Assembly (NCBI GenBank): GCA_902464375.1
Contig: CABQIM010000015.1
Span: 1-25,224 of the forward strand
Reading direction: 5' to 3'
Source of the DNA: an uncultured bacterium
GTDB taxonomy: Bacteria > Cyanobacteriota > Vampirovibrionia > Gastranaerophilales > Gastranaerophilaceae
DNA length: 25,224 bases
Below are positions 14,802-23,400 of this stretch, piece by piece. Position numbers and translations under genes: made by a program. Numbering within the stretch: position 1 is the stretch's first letter; every line of letters begins with the position of its first letter. The notes below the pieces were generated by a model. That model searched no databases. It saw only the letters and a program-made list of their open reading frames with translations, and was not told the DNA's origin.

Positions 14802-15659
14802 TTAAATCAAATTCAAGGCAATGCTTGGAGCTTGGTTCGCAGTTGCAAGCAACGTTGCGGAAGCTTGCTGTAATATTTGCGCTTTTATGTAGTTGGATGA
14901 TTCTTCCGCTACATCGGCATCTCTTAAAGTAGATAGAGAAGACGTTAAGTTCTCAGTTTGTACACTAATAGATTCCACAGCAGATTCAATTCTGTTTTGT
15001 GCAGAACCTAATGTTGAGGTTCTGACTGATATTGTTTTAATAACACCGTCAATTTTGTCAAGCATGCTAGCAGCAGTTGTTCCTTTCGTTAAGCCGGAGC
15101 ACTTAGAGGCGACTGTTGCAATATCTTCTTTAAACAAAGAGTTAACATCAGCTTTTGCAAACAAGTCTTTATTTAAGGTGATTTGGCTGGAACCAGCTGA
15201 ATATAAGCCTACTTGAAGAGAAATGTCATTTTTAATGCTACCATCCATCATCTTTAGACCGTTGAATTCTGCGTTTGCAGAAATTCTGTCTACTTCTTCC
15301 AGTCTGGCTGTGATTTCAGACTGAATCGCTTTTAAAGATTCGCTGCCGTAAGTTCCGTTTGCTGCTTGCTCTGTCAAATCTCTTACACGTTGTATGTGTG
15401 AAGAAATAAGAGAATAAGTATCTTCTAACGTTGTCAACATATCAGCACCAGTGGAAGCGTTATCAGAAGCTACATCCAAAGAAGCTAATTGAGTCTTCCA
15501 AGTTGTTGCAATAGAATAGCCCGCTGCGTTATCTTTTGCGTGGTTAATTTTGTAACCTGTTGTCATTCTTTCGATAGCGTTGTTTAAGCTCGTTGTTGCA
15601 GAATTTAAATTCTTCTGAACAATCAAAGATGACATATTTGTATTAATTGTAAGAGCCAT
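14802..15659 (-). CDS. Flagellin
   Basis: The filament subunit, 285 residues. The conserved N-terminal D0/D1 helices begin MALTINTNMSSLIVQKNLNS and contain RMTTGYKINHAKDNAAGYSIA. The C-terminal helix ends LQQASATLLATANQAPSIALNLI, close to the canonical QANQ..ALSLL ending. The central part (about 140-195) is short, so the protein has essentially only D0 and D1 and lacks a large variable outer domain. The gene stands alone. AAAGG six bases before the ATG is a good ribosome site, the leader is long, and a possible sigma-28 element lies at 15707-15732. A strong terminator follows, fitting a highly expressed single gene. Confidence 0.95.
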   Translation of the reverse strand: MALTINTNMSSLIVQKNLNSATTSLNNAIERMTTGYKINHAKDNAAGYSIATTWKTQLASLDVASDNASTGADMLTTLEDTYSLISSHIQRVRDLTEQAANGTYGSESLKAIQSEITARLEEVDRISANAEFNGLKMMDGSIKNDISLQVGLYSAGSSQITLNKDLFAKADVNSLFKEDIATVASKCSGLTKGTTAASMLDKIDGVIKTISVRTSTLGSAQNRIESAVESISVQTENLTSSLSTLRDADVAEESSNYIKAQILQQASATLLATANQAPSIALNLI

Positions 15660-15706
15660 TCTTTACCTTTCTGACTCTGCGCTCTCTCGCACATCATTCC
15701 CTAATC

Positions 15707-15732
15707 TACATCGCAAAAAATATAGAAAATTA
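15707..15732 (-). promoter_or_regulatory. Possible sigma-28 promoter of flagellin
   Basis: On the minus strand TAAT (15729-15732) is followed after 14 bases by GCGATGTA (15707-15714). This resembles the flagellar consensus TAAA-N14/16-GCCGATAT but is imperfect in both boxes. The position, about 45 bases before the start codon, is reasonable. No good sigma-70 pair competes in this stretch. The 215-base gap also holds the palindrome TTGTATACAA at 15778-15787. Confidence 0.3.
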
Positions 15733-15874
15733 AAGTAATCCCTGTTTCTTTAAAATTTATATATAATTCACATATCCTTGTATACAAACATTATAGATTA
15801 ACTAAATAAAAAATACACCATGCGCAAAACGAATATTTACAATTTTTTACAAAAAGCTAAAATTAACTGGTATA

Positions 15875-16270
15875 TTATTTAATACTTGTAATAAACGTAT
15901 TTAAGCTGTCCTGTGCACTTTGGCTCAAATCTTTTGCTGCATTTCTAAGAGTTTTGGTAAATACACTTATTGGTGATATATATTGTTGACCATTTTGTGA
16001 TAGAACTTTTTTGCAGTATTTGATTAAGTTTTTGTCATGAGATGCATCTTGCAAACCTTCATTAACAAATTCGTCATTCATCACCATGTCTGCATATGCA
16101 AAAAGCTTTCCTTTTGATTCTGATATGCTATTACTCATGCTTACAGGGTGAGGACCTACTGTCATAGCGCGCTTTTGCTCGAATGTAGCAGATTCTTCTG
16201 CAAGCTTTTTGATTCCATAAAACATTTCCTTTTTACCATTAAAAGACACATTGTTAACTCTAATATCCAT
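15875..16270 (-). CDS. Small unknown protein upstream of flagellin
   Basis: A 131-residue protein I do not recognise. AAGGAG about seven bases ahead of the ATG supports a real gene. It begins MDIRVNNVSFNGKKEMF and is then mainly helical and polar, with no signal peptide or transmembrane helix. The C-terminal third (SVFTKTLRNAAKDLSQSAQDSLNTFITSIK) is a probable amphipathic helix. The N-terminal pattern of a short polar start leading to a Phe-Asn/Lys-Gly/Gln-Lys element resembles that of the phosphatase-like protein at 5431. It is in the same direction as flagellin, 215 bases away, and divergent from the sugar-kinase gene. Confidence 0.6.
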   Translation of the reverse strand: MDIRVNNVSFNGKKEMFYGIKKLAEESATFEQKRAMTVGPHPVSMSNSISESKGKLFAYADMVMNDEFVNEGLQDASHDKNLIKYCKKVLSQNGQQYISPISVFTKTLRNAAKDLSQSAQDSLNTFITSIK

Positions 16271-16345
16271 TTTTATACTCCTTATACATTATTATTAAAA
16301 CTCGAAAAAATATTTTTTGCTATTTGTATTAAAATAGTAATATAT

Positions 16346-16351
16346 AGGAGG
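16346..16351 (+). promoter_or_regulatory. Strong ribosome site fixing the pfkB-family start
   Basis: AGGAGG lies six bases before the ATG at 16358. The frame is open upstream to 16148, but that part overlaps the divergent unknown gene and lacks a ribosome site, so 16358 is the start. Confidence 0.85.
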
Positions 16352-16357
16352 AAAGTT

Positions 16358-17401
16358 ATGACAAAGGTTCTTACAATCGGCAGTGCAACGATGGATGTTT
16401 TCGTTGAATGCGATGATGCAAATATAGTTTCAGTATGTTCACAAACTAAAAACTCTGATTTTATGAGTTATCCGTACGGTGCCAAAATAGATATCACTAC
16501 ATTTTCATCAAATGTAGGTGGTGGCGGTGTTAATACTGCGAGCAACTTTGGCAACTTAGGTTTTGATACATCTGCGATATTTAAAATCGGTAAAGATATT
16601 TATTCAGAAGGTATTTTAGATGCTTTTAAGACAAGAAATGTTAATTTGTCTAATATTATTCAAGACGAAAAATCTTCAACAGGTTTTTCTATAATTCTAG
16701 TAAGTTTCCAAGGTGATAGAACGGTTTTAGCTCACCGTGGTGCAAATGCAGAAATTAGAGAAAGCGAAATTAATTTTGATGCAATTAATGATGCTGATTT
16801 AATTTATGTAGCTCCTTTGAATGGTGAATCAAATAAGGTTTTGGAAGCAATTGTTGAATATGCTCATCAACATGGTACAAAAATTTGTTTTAATGCTGGT
16901 TCTACAAGTATTAAACGTGGTTTTGAACATATAAAGACAATTCTTAATTCTGCGCATATTGTTGTTATGAACAAAGAAGAAGCTACTATGGCAACAGGTA
17001 TTCAAGTAAGACCTGATACTAAGACCGAAAAATTCTCTCACGAACTTATTCATAGAGATATCAAAAAAATGCTTACAACAATGAAAGTTATGGATTATCA
17101 AATTGTTGTAATCACTGATGGCGGTAAAGGTGCTTATGCTTATGACGGGCAAAAATTCTATTTCTGTCCTGTATTCCCATCTTCTGTTGTTTCTACTCTT
17201 GGGGCAGGTGACGCATTCGCATCTACTTTCTGTGGCGCATTAGAAAGAACTAAGTTAAACGTTGGCTTGTCTTTGATGTACGCTTCTGTAAACTCTGCAA
17301 GCGTTGTTTCAGAATTTGGTGCAACAGAAGGTTTGATTACTTTTGAAAAAATAGAAGAAACATTAAAGAATAATCCTGAATATACGTACCTAGAGGGCTA
17401 G
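16358..17401 (+). CDS. PfkB-family carbohydrate kinase
   Basis: A 347-residue ribokinase-like sugar or nucleoside kinase. The N-terminal strand KVLTIGSATMDVFVE, the glycine-rich substrate loop SSNVGGGGVNTASNFGNLGF (about 50-69), and the C-terminal signature STLGAGDAFASTF with catalytic base D285 and the anion-hole GAG are complete. VVITDGGKGAYAYDG fits the ATP site. Specificity (ribose, fructose, adenosine or similar) cannot be told. The insertion DFMSYPYGAKIDI near 33-45 is typical of one ribokinase-like subgroup of unknown substrate. It appears monocistronic. Confidence 0.88.
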   Translation: MTKVLTIGSATMDVFVECDDANIVSVCSQTKNSDFMSYPYGAKIDITTFSSNVGGGGVNTASNFGNLGFDTSAIFKIGKDIYSEGILDAFKTRNVNLSNIIQDEKSSTGFSIILVSFQGDRTVLAHRGANAEIRESEINFDAINDADLIYVAPLNGESNKVLEAIVEYAHQHGTKICFNAGSTSIKRGFEHIKTILNSAHIVVMNKEEATMATGIQVRPDTKTEKFSHELIHRDIKKMLTTMKVMDYQIVVITDGGKGAYAYDGQKFYFCPVFPSSVVSTLGAGDAFASTFCGALERTKLNVGLSLMYASVNSASVVSEFGATEGLITFEKIEETLKNNPEYTYLEG

Positions 17402-17464
17402 GGGTAAATGGGTAAAGGGGTAATTGAGCTAAACCCAAAAGGAATGGTACAAAAAGTAGTGCCA

Positions 17465-17547
17465 CGTCATTGCGAGCGTGAGCTAAGCAATCCAGATTAA
17501 TTTCGATTTAGATTGCCACGAAAATCACAGATTTTCTCGCAATGACG
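17465..17547. repeat. Family B palindromic element, copy B2
   Basis: Perfect 12-base terminal inverted repeats, CGTCATTGCGAG (17465-17476) and CTCGCAATGACG (17536-17547), enclose an inner inverted pair GCAATC/GATTGC. The right half from 17511 matches B1 over about 37 bases. The 83-base element fills much of the 186-base gap between the sugar-kinase and nuclease genes. Confidence 0.85.
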
Positions 17548-17587
17548 ATGTTCTTTAACTCTTATACCAAGCAAATGAGTAAATTTT

Positions 17588-18226
17588 ATGAATACACAAT
17601 TTTCACCAAACATGCTCAAGACATTTGAGCAGTGTCCGAAAAAATTTTATCTAAAATATATCAAGCATATTAATATGCCTGTAAATGACGATATTTTTGA
17701 ATTTGGTAAGAATATTCACGCGCTTGCTTCTTACTATTTGAGAAAAGAAAATATAGATAAAATGGAAAGTGCACTTAATGAAAGAGAAGCAAGTGTTTGG
17801 AATTATTTAAAATCTATCCAATATTTTGCGTATGATGTCGTTAATACTGAATACTCTTTAACAGTGAAGTTTGGTAAATTCTATTTTGGCGGTAGATTGG
17901 ATGCTTTAGTTAAAAATAATGAAGAGTATTATATACTGGATTATAAGACAGGCTCTGCTCCTAAAAATGCCAAATTTGATTTTCAGACTATGATTTATTT
18001 ACTTGCTGTTTCAAAATTTTTCAAAACAGAGAATGTTAATTTTGTTTATATTGATTTAAAGAATAAAACAGAAGTAAAAATCAAACTAACTAGCGAATTA
18101 ATATCAGAATACGAAAATAAACTAACAGAAATTGCAAACAAGATTTCAACAATGGATGAACCTTCTAAAAAGCCCGTTTGCAATTGCGATGATTGCAGTT
18201 GCGAATATAAGGCAATTTGTTTTTAG
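17588..18226 (+). CDS. RecB/Cas4-like PD-(D/E)XK nuclease with Fe-S cysteines
   Basis: A 212-residue single-domain nuclease of the PD-(D/E)XK superfamily. It begins FSPNMLKTFEQCPKKFYLKYIKH, the usual opening of RecB-family C-terminal nucleases, with C16. The catalytic core is GGRLDAL (D105), YILDYKTG (D118, K120) and QTMIYLLAVSKF. The C-terminus has C198, C200, C203, C205 and C211; with C16, three of these can ligate a 4Fe-4S cluster as in Cas4 and AddB. There is no fused helicase and no cas genes nearby. It may act in recombination or repair, with tatD beside it. No ribosome site is obvious at this ATG. Confidence 0.8.
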   Translation: MNTQFSPNMLKTFEQCPKKFYLKYIKHINMPVNDDIFEFGKNIHALASYYLRKENIDKMESALNEREASVWNYLKSIQYFAYDVVNTEYSLTVKFGKFYFGGRLDALVKNNEEYYILDYKTGSAPKNAKFDFQTMIYLLAVSKFFKTENVNFVYIDLKNKTEVKIKLTSELISEYENKLTEIANKISTMDEPSKKPVCNCDDCSCEYKAICF

Positions 18227-18228
18227 CG

Positions 18229-18237
18229 TGGTATAAT
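18229..18237 (+). promoter_or_regulatory. Extended -10 promoter giving leaderless tatD mRNA
   Basis: TGGTATAAT is a perfect extended -10. Its last T (18237) predicts a start at 18244, one base before the tatD ATG at 18245. It sits directly after the nuclease stop codon. No Shine-Dalgarno is present. Confidence 0.6.
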
Positions 18238-18244
18238 TCTTGGT

Positions 18245-19003
18245 ATGAAAGATTATTTAATTGATACACATGCCCATATAGATATGTTAGATTTCGATAA
18301 AACTATCACATTGATGTCAGAGTATGGAGTAAAAAAGGCGCTAATTCCATCTGTTGAAGTCGCTACATTGGATAAGGTATTAGATACAGCATTAAAAAAT
18401 GAAAATTTATACGCTATGATTGGGATTTTCCCAACAGAGGCTAAAACATATACTCCAGAAATTGAAGAAAAACTTCGAGATATGGCTAAAAATTTTAAAA
18501 TCAAAGCTGTAGGTGAAATCGGTTTGGATTATTACTGGGATAAATCTTTTGTTGATTTACAAAAAGAAGTTTTTGTTAAACAAATAAAATTAGCGAATGA
18601 ATTAAATTTGCCGATTGTAGTTCACGATAGAGAAGCCCATAAGGATTCTTTTGATTTGTTAAAAGAGTATAACAAAGGTTCAAATGTCTTGTTCCACTGT
18701 TTTTCCGGTAGCGTAGAATTTATGCAAGAATGTGTAAAGCAAGGCTGGTATATTGCAATTGGCGGAGTCGTTACATTTAAGAATGCAATTAAGATGAAAG
18801 ATGTGGCAAAAGCTGTTCCGCTAGAAAAACTTGTTCTTGAAACGGATTCGCCATACCTGACTCCAGTTCCTTTTAGAGGAAAGGAAAATAGCCCTGCGTA
18901 TGTTAAATATGTAGCTGAAGAGGTTGCAAATTTAAGAGCTATACCGATAAATGAAATCATTGATATTACAACTAACAATGCAGAAAGGTTTTTTGAAATT
19001 TGA
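18245..19003 (+). CDS. tatD: TatD-family metal-dependent DNase
   Basis: TatD is a TIM-barrel metallo-hydrolase with 3'-5' exonuclease activity, associated with DNA repair and quality control. All metal ligands are present: H9 and H11 (DTHAHID), E91 (GEIGLDYYWD), H128 (VVHDRE), H151 (LFHCFSGS) and D201 (LETDSPYLTPVPFRGKENSP). The 252-residue length is normal. It starts 18 bases after the nuclease gene, but the TATAAT box in that gap suggests its own transcript. It shares the bases TTGA with the next gene. Confidence 0.93.
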   Translation: MKDYLIDTHAHIDMLDFDKTITLMSEYGVKKALIPSVEVATLDKVLDTALKNENLYAMIGIFPTEAKTYTPEIEEKLRDMAKNFKIKAVGEIGLDYYWDKSFVDLQKEVFVKQIKLANELNLPIVVHDREAHKDSFDLLKEYNKGSNVLFHCFSGSVEFMQECVKQGWYIAIGGVVTFKNAIKMKDVAKAVPLEKLVLETDSPYLTPVPFRGKENSPAYVKYVAEEVANLRAIPINEIIDITTNNAERFFEI

Positions 19004-19809
19004 AAAAAGAACGTTTAGATAAAATTCTTACTGATTTAGGTTACTTTGAAACAAAAAGTAAGGCAGCAGCTGCAATATTAGCCGGTAGTGTTATGATTGG
19101 AACCGAAGTTATTACAAAAGCCGGCTTTCAGATTGATCCATCAAAAGAGTATGATTTTAGAGTTAAATCAATGCCATATGTTTCGAGAGGTGGATTTAAA
19201 CTTCAAAAGGCTTTAGAAGTATTTGATGTAGTTGTAAAAGATAGAATTTGTTTTGATGCTGGTGCTTCAACCGGCGGTTTTACTGATTGTTTGCTTCAAC
19301 ATGGTGCAAAATTTGTTTATGCCGTTGATGTTGGATATGGTCAGTTAGACTGGAAAATTAGAAGTTCTGAACATGTAAAAACAATTGAGAAAACAAATTT
19401 AAAAATCTGCACAAAAGATGATATATATAGCGAAAATGAACCGATGGCTGATTTATTGGTTTCGGATTTGTCATTTATTTCATTAACCAAAGTATTACCG
19501 AATTTAAAGACTCTTATGAATCCGGATTTTCATGAAATGATTTGCTTAATTAAACCACAATTTGAAGCAGGTAAGGATTTAGTAGAAAAAGGCGGTGTCG
19601 TAAAAGACAAGAATACGCATATTATGGTTATTGATAATGTTCTAGCTTGTATAAAAGAATTAGGTTATATAATAAAAGGACTTACGTATTCTTCAATCAA
19701 AGGTCCTGCCGGAAATATAGAGTATTTGGTGTGGCTTGCAACCTCTGGCGAAGAAGTTGAAATTAGTATAGAAGATATTGTTAATTCTGCGCATGAAAAT
19801 TTGAATTAA
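19000..19809 (+). CDS. tlyA: TlyA-family rRNA 2'-O-methyltransferase
   Basis: TlyA-family enzymes methylate ribose 2'-OH of 16S and/or 23S rRNA; some are annotated hemolysin A. The protein has an N-terminal S4 domain (ERLDKILTDLGYFETKSKAAAAILAGSV) and an FtsJ-like Rossmann domain with the SAM motif DAGASTGGFTD (86-96). The catalytic tetrad fits K67, D156, K185 and E189. The start is TTG, overlapping the tatD stop as TTGA, with AAAGG about 12 bases upstream, so the two genes are translationally coupled. Length 269 is typical. No special features. Confidence 0.92.
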   Translation: MKKERLDKILTDLGYFETKSKAAAAILAGSVMIGTEVITKAGFQIDPSKEYDFRVKSMPYVSRGGFKLQKALEVFDVVVKDRICFDAGASTGGFTDCLLQHGAKFVYAVDVGYGQLDWKIRSSEHVKTIEKTNLKICTKDDIYSENEPMADLLVSDLSFISLTKVLPNLKTLMNPDFHEMICLIKPQFEAGKDLVEKGGVVKDKNTHIMVIDNVLACIKELGYIIKGLTYSSIKGPAGNIEYLVWLATSGEEVEISIEDIVNSAHENLN

Positions 19810-19902
19810 TCGATTATAGGTACACAATTGTAACATTTTCTTAATAAACTCTAAAGTTTTTGAAAAATGTGCCGTTATATAAAATAGAATACTTATGTTT
19901 AG

Positions 19903-19911
19903 TGATAAAAT
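19903..19911 (+). promoter_or_regulatory. Possible extended -10 promoter of small unknown gene
   Basis: TGATAAAAT matches the extended -10 pattern in all but one base. The predicted start is near 19918, just ahead of the AAAGG ribosome site. Confidence 0.4.
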
Positions 19912-19932
19912 ATATCAAAATAAAGGAAAGCA

Positions 19933-20250
19933 ATGGATAGAAATTTAGAACAAGCAAGAGCGTATTTATCCCACAGCAGAACAGAAGATGATGCTGCAAA
20001 GAAGCTTGAACAATTTAAAGAAAAGCTTAAAATCTTTGAAGGCATAACTAGTATTGCACAGGCAAGAAAATTGGCAAAAGAGAATTTTTATATTGAAAAT
20101 GATGTCAATTATATCAATCTTGAAAATGCAATGTGTGTCATAGTTCAATCCGCAAACGATTTTAGGGTTTGTTTAGAGGATGAAAAAGAAGTTATTTTAT
20201 ATAGTATTACAAAACCAAAAGAAAAGAAAAAGCACGATGATAAAGATTAA
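19933..20250 (+). CDS. Small unknown cytoplasmic protein
   Basis: A 105-residue protein I do not recognise. AAAGG lies seven bases upstream and coding composition is normal, so it is likely real. The N-terminal 55 residues are helical and highly charged (ARAYLSHSRTEDDAAKKLEQFKEKLKIFEG), suggesting a short coiled coil. The second half is more beta-like (INLENAMCVIVQSANDFRVCLEDEKEVILYS). The tail KEKKKHDDKD is very polar. There is no signal peptide or membrane segment. It follows tlyA by 123 bases and is followed at once by repeat C4. Confidence 0.6.
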   Translation: MDRNLEQARAYLSHSRTEDDAAKKLEQFKEKLKIFEGITSIAQARKLAKENFYIENDVNYINLENAMCVIVQSANDFRVCLEDEKEVILYSITKPKEKKKHDDKD

Positions 20251-20348
20251 ACTTGTAGTTTCACCATTGAGGCGAAGCTGGTAGTCTTAAAATTAGCTAG
20301 TAATTTTAACCAAGAAGCCGACCAAATGTCTACGTGCGTAGCACTCGT
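20251..20348. repeat. Family C interspersed repeat, copy C4
   Basis: Starts one base after the stop codon of the small unknown gene (ACTTGTAG) and ends CTACGTGCGTAGCACT. The A/T core is a perfect hairpin: TTAAAATTA (20287-20295), GCTAG, TAATTTTAA (20301-20309). The tail CGTAATGACGG (about 20346-20356) looks like a remnant right end of a family B element. Confidence 0.85.
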
Positions 20349-20414
20349 AATGACGGCACACCAATAGAGCAAAATAAAAAATATCAAATTTACCCCACTT
20401 AAAAGGAGCATATC

Positions 20415-23400
20415 ATGACAGAAATTAAAGGACAGTATTTGTACAATTTAAAGACCGGTCAAACAATCGGACGAAATAAGGATGATGTTAAAACTTCTGA
20501 AGATAAGAATCAATATTCTGTAAATGGTGTAAAACATAATTGGGAAACTTATCAGTTATTGAATGACATAAGCAACGTGATTGATTATGACTATGGAACG
20601 GTAGAAGACTTGCGCTTAAGCCAAATTGTACAGTTGTTTACTCAAGGAGATATGACTGTTGATGAACTCCAAATTGGTTTGAAATCTAAAAAAATTGCCG
20701 ATATTAATATAACAGAAAATAACGGTATAACTACAGTAACTTTTACTTATGAAGGTAAAAAGTATACTCTAAAATGCTCTACAGATGCTGCAAAATCTCA
20801 AATTGATGATGTAAAAGACGATGCAACTAAAAATGTTACTATAGAAGGTGGTACTACAACTCCTGCGACTCCTGATTCAAGGGCTTTAAGCCAAGAAGAA
20901 TTTGAAGCCAAAAAGAATAATAGTAATTTCTACAATTATAATGGTGAGAAGCGAAGCATAAGTATAGGAAACGTAGCATGGGTAACATATTCTGATAAAA
21001 ATCAACCTGATGGAGTTTATGGAGCATCACTTCCGAGGTTAGATATTGATGTTTATGCTAATGAGCTTGAAAATACTCCTGAATATAGAGAAGATGCAAA
21101 TAATGATATGGCTGCAGAATGGAGCTATCTAGCGGATTTAACAGTTCAAATGTGTGATAAATTAGGTATAGAATATACTGATAGACATGATTCAATTGAT
21201 GCTATTTTTGACAAAAATCGTTTAACAAAAGAGCAGGGTCAATATATCAATTCTCATCCGGAAGAATTTTTTGGAATGAAAATCAATTATGATGAAAACG
21301 GTGAACGTCAGGGAATTTATTTGGGTGCATATTATGATTTATATTGTTATTCAAAATATACGCAAAATTCAGATTTTATGAATATAAAAGATGTTTATTG
21401 GAGTCAGGTTGATAAATTTAGTAAATCATTACAAATGAATCAAGGTACTAACTTGATGACTACTCCAGAATGCGATGGCAATACTGTTACATTCACTGAT
21501 GAGTCAATAGAAATGATAAAAGAGATGTTAATGAAAGGTCGTGGATTCGACAATGAACATCATGCTTATAACAAAAATGAATATGGCTTTGTTCAATTGT
21601 TAGGTTTAAATCAAAACTCTAGCGAAGAAGAGATTCGTCAAAAAATTGCAGATTTTTGCTATAAAGCAGGTTCTACTGATGGCAAAACTATTTTGGTAGA
21701 AGATTATTATAACGCTCTAGCTGTGGCTAAAGTTGGTATATCTGGCGGTTCATTGTCAAATATAGATTTAGAAATTCCTTTAACATATGATGAAATCTCA
21801 AGAAATATTAACAATGCTCTATATTTAAAAATAGAAGAATGCGAACGATTGGGCATTGATATTTCAGATTTAGGCATAACTAAACCATCTCAATTTATAA
21901 AAGTAAATGCGTCTGAGGCCTTCAATGAAACAGGCTTAATGAATGGTGGAGTAAAAGATGAGCGTTATTCTAATAGATTTTATAATGATGATGTAACTAA
22001 ACCGGAAGACCCTTGGATTGATGTACCTGAAGATTACAAAAGTCCTGATGGAGATACTAGCGGTGTTGGATACTTTGTATGTGAACTTAAAGAAAAATAT
22101 CCTGATATTTATGAAAAATTTAAAGACATTTTCCCAGAATACGGCAATGGTCACGGTCAAAGTCGGTCAATAAATATATGTATTACTAACAACAGATATT
22201 CTGATAATCAGGATTTTAGAAAACTTTTGATGTACGCAGCAGGTGTTTCTGAAAGTGAAATAAATTCTATATATATGAATTCAGATGCTCAAAAAATAAA
22301 TGAAAAGGTTGCAACAGCTCTTGGGGGTATTGTTGACGGACCTTATATTGCGAGTGATATTGAATTTGATGTTATAGATTTGATGAACTACTTGTTAGGT
22401 AAAAATGATACCGGCACTAATTATTTCTATGCTTCTGGTATTGTTTCTCAAACAACAACCTCTGAAACTACAAATTCAACAAATGCAACGAACGGTATTC
22501 ACTACCAATATGAGTATGAAGAAATGGGCTCAGGTGGAATTAGTGTTAGTTCTTCTGAGATTACGAATGATTATGAAAATAATAAAAAAGAAGCTCGTGA
22601 CAACTTCAGAAATTATATTAACAATAATTCTTATTTAGGGCTGCAAGTAAATTCTGATGATACAATTACTTTTGATGACAACTTTATACAAACATTGAAG
22701 CAGTATCTGCAAGCTAATCTTGTATATAGTGGAAGCTATGTAGAAATAGTAGAAGGTCAAAAACTATATAGTAATGGTAATATTGTAAGAAATACGCTAA
22801 AAATGCTAGGTATACCATATCAAGAAATGAAAGCTTATGCAGAGGATGAATCAAAGCTAAAATCTGCAATTGAGTCATATTGTAAGTCTTTAGGTGCAAC
22901 TGACGGTAAAACTGTATCATTAGAAGCATTTTTCAACAGTGTTGGAGAAAATAAGGCTTTGCCGTATGATGTCAAAACTGATTCTGAAACTTATAAGGCA
23001 ACAGAAGTTGATGCTTATATAAAGAAGCTTAGAGATAAATATCCAACAATTGCTGATGCAATTGCTTATGCGTTGAACTATGATGTGAATAATCCTACAA
23101 AGTATTTTAATGTTGATGGTAGTATAAACTTAGATTTATATTTATCTGATATTACATTAAGCAGGATTCCGGATGATTTAATTGGAGCATTAAAAGAAGC
23201 CTCAGGAATTAATGATACTGATTCTGTTTCACAACAACGAGAAAAACTCTTAAAATTAGCAAAAAATATGGGAAGCAGTGGTGCTTGTACCTCATTTGCT
23301 AATTGTGGCACTATCGATATATTAGATATGACAAATTACCTGTTGGGTGATAACTCTTCTGGCATCAATTACTTTGAACAACTTATTAACAAACAAAATG

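Noticed and set aside
14893..15216. 107-codon plus-strand frame opposite flagellin
   Set aside because: Shadow of the conserved D1/D0 coding sequence, with no start signal.
16148..16357. 70-codon N-terminal extension of the sugar kinase
   Set aside because: AGGAGG before 16358 and the family's normal N-terminus show that the real start is 16358; the extension overlaps the divergent gene.
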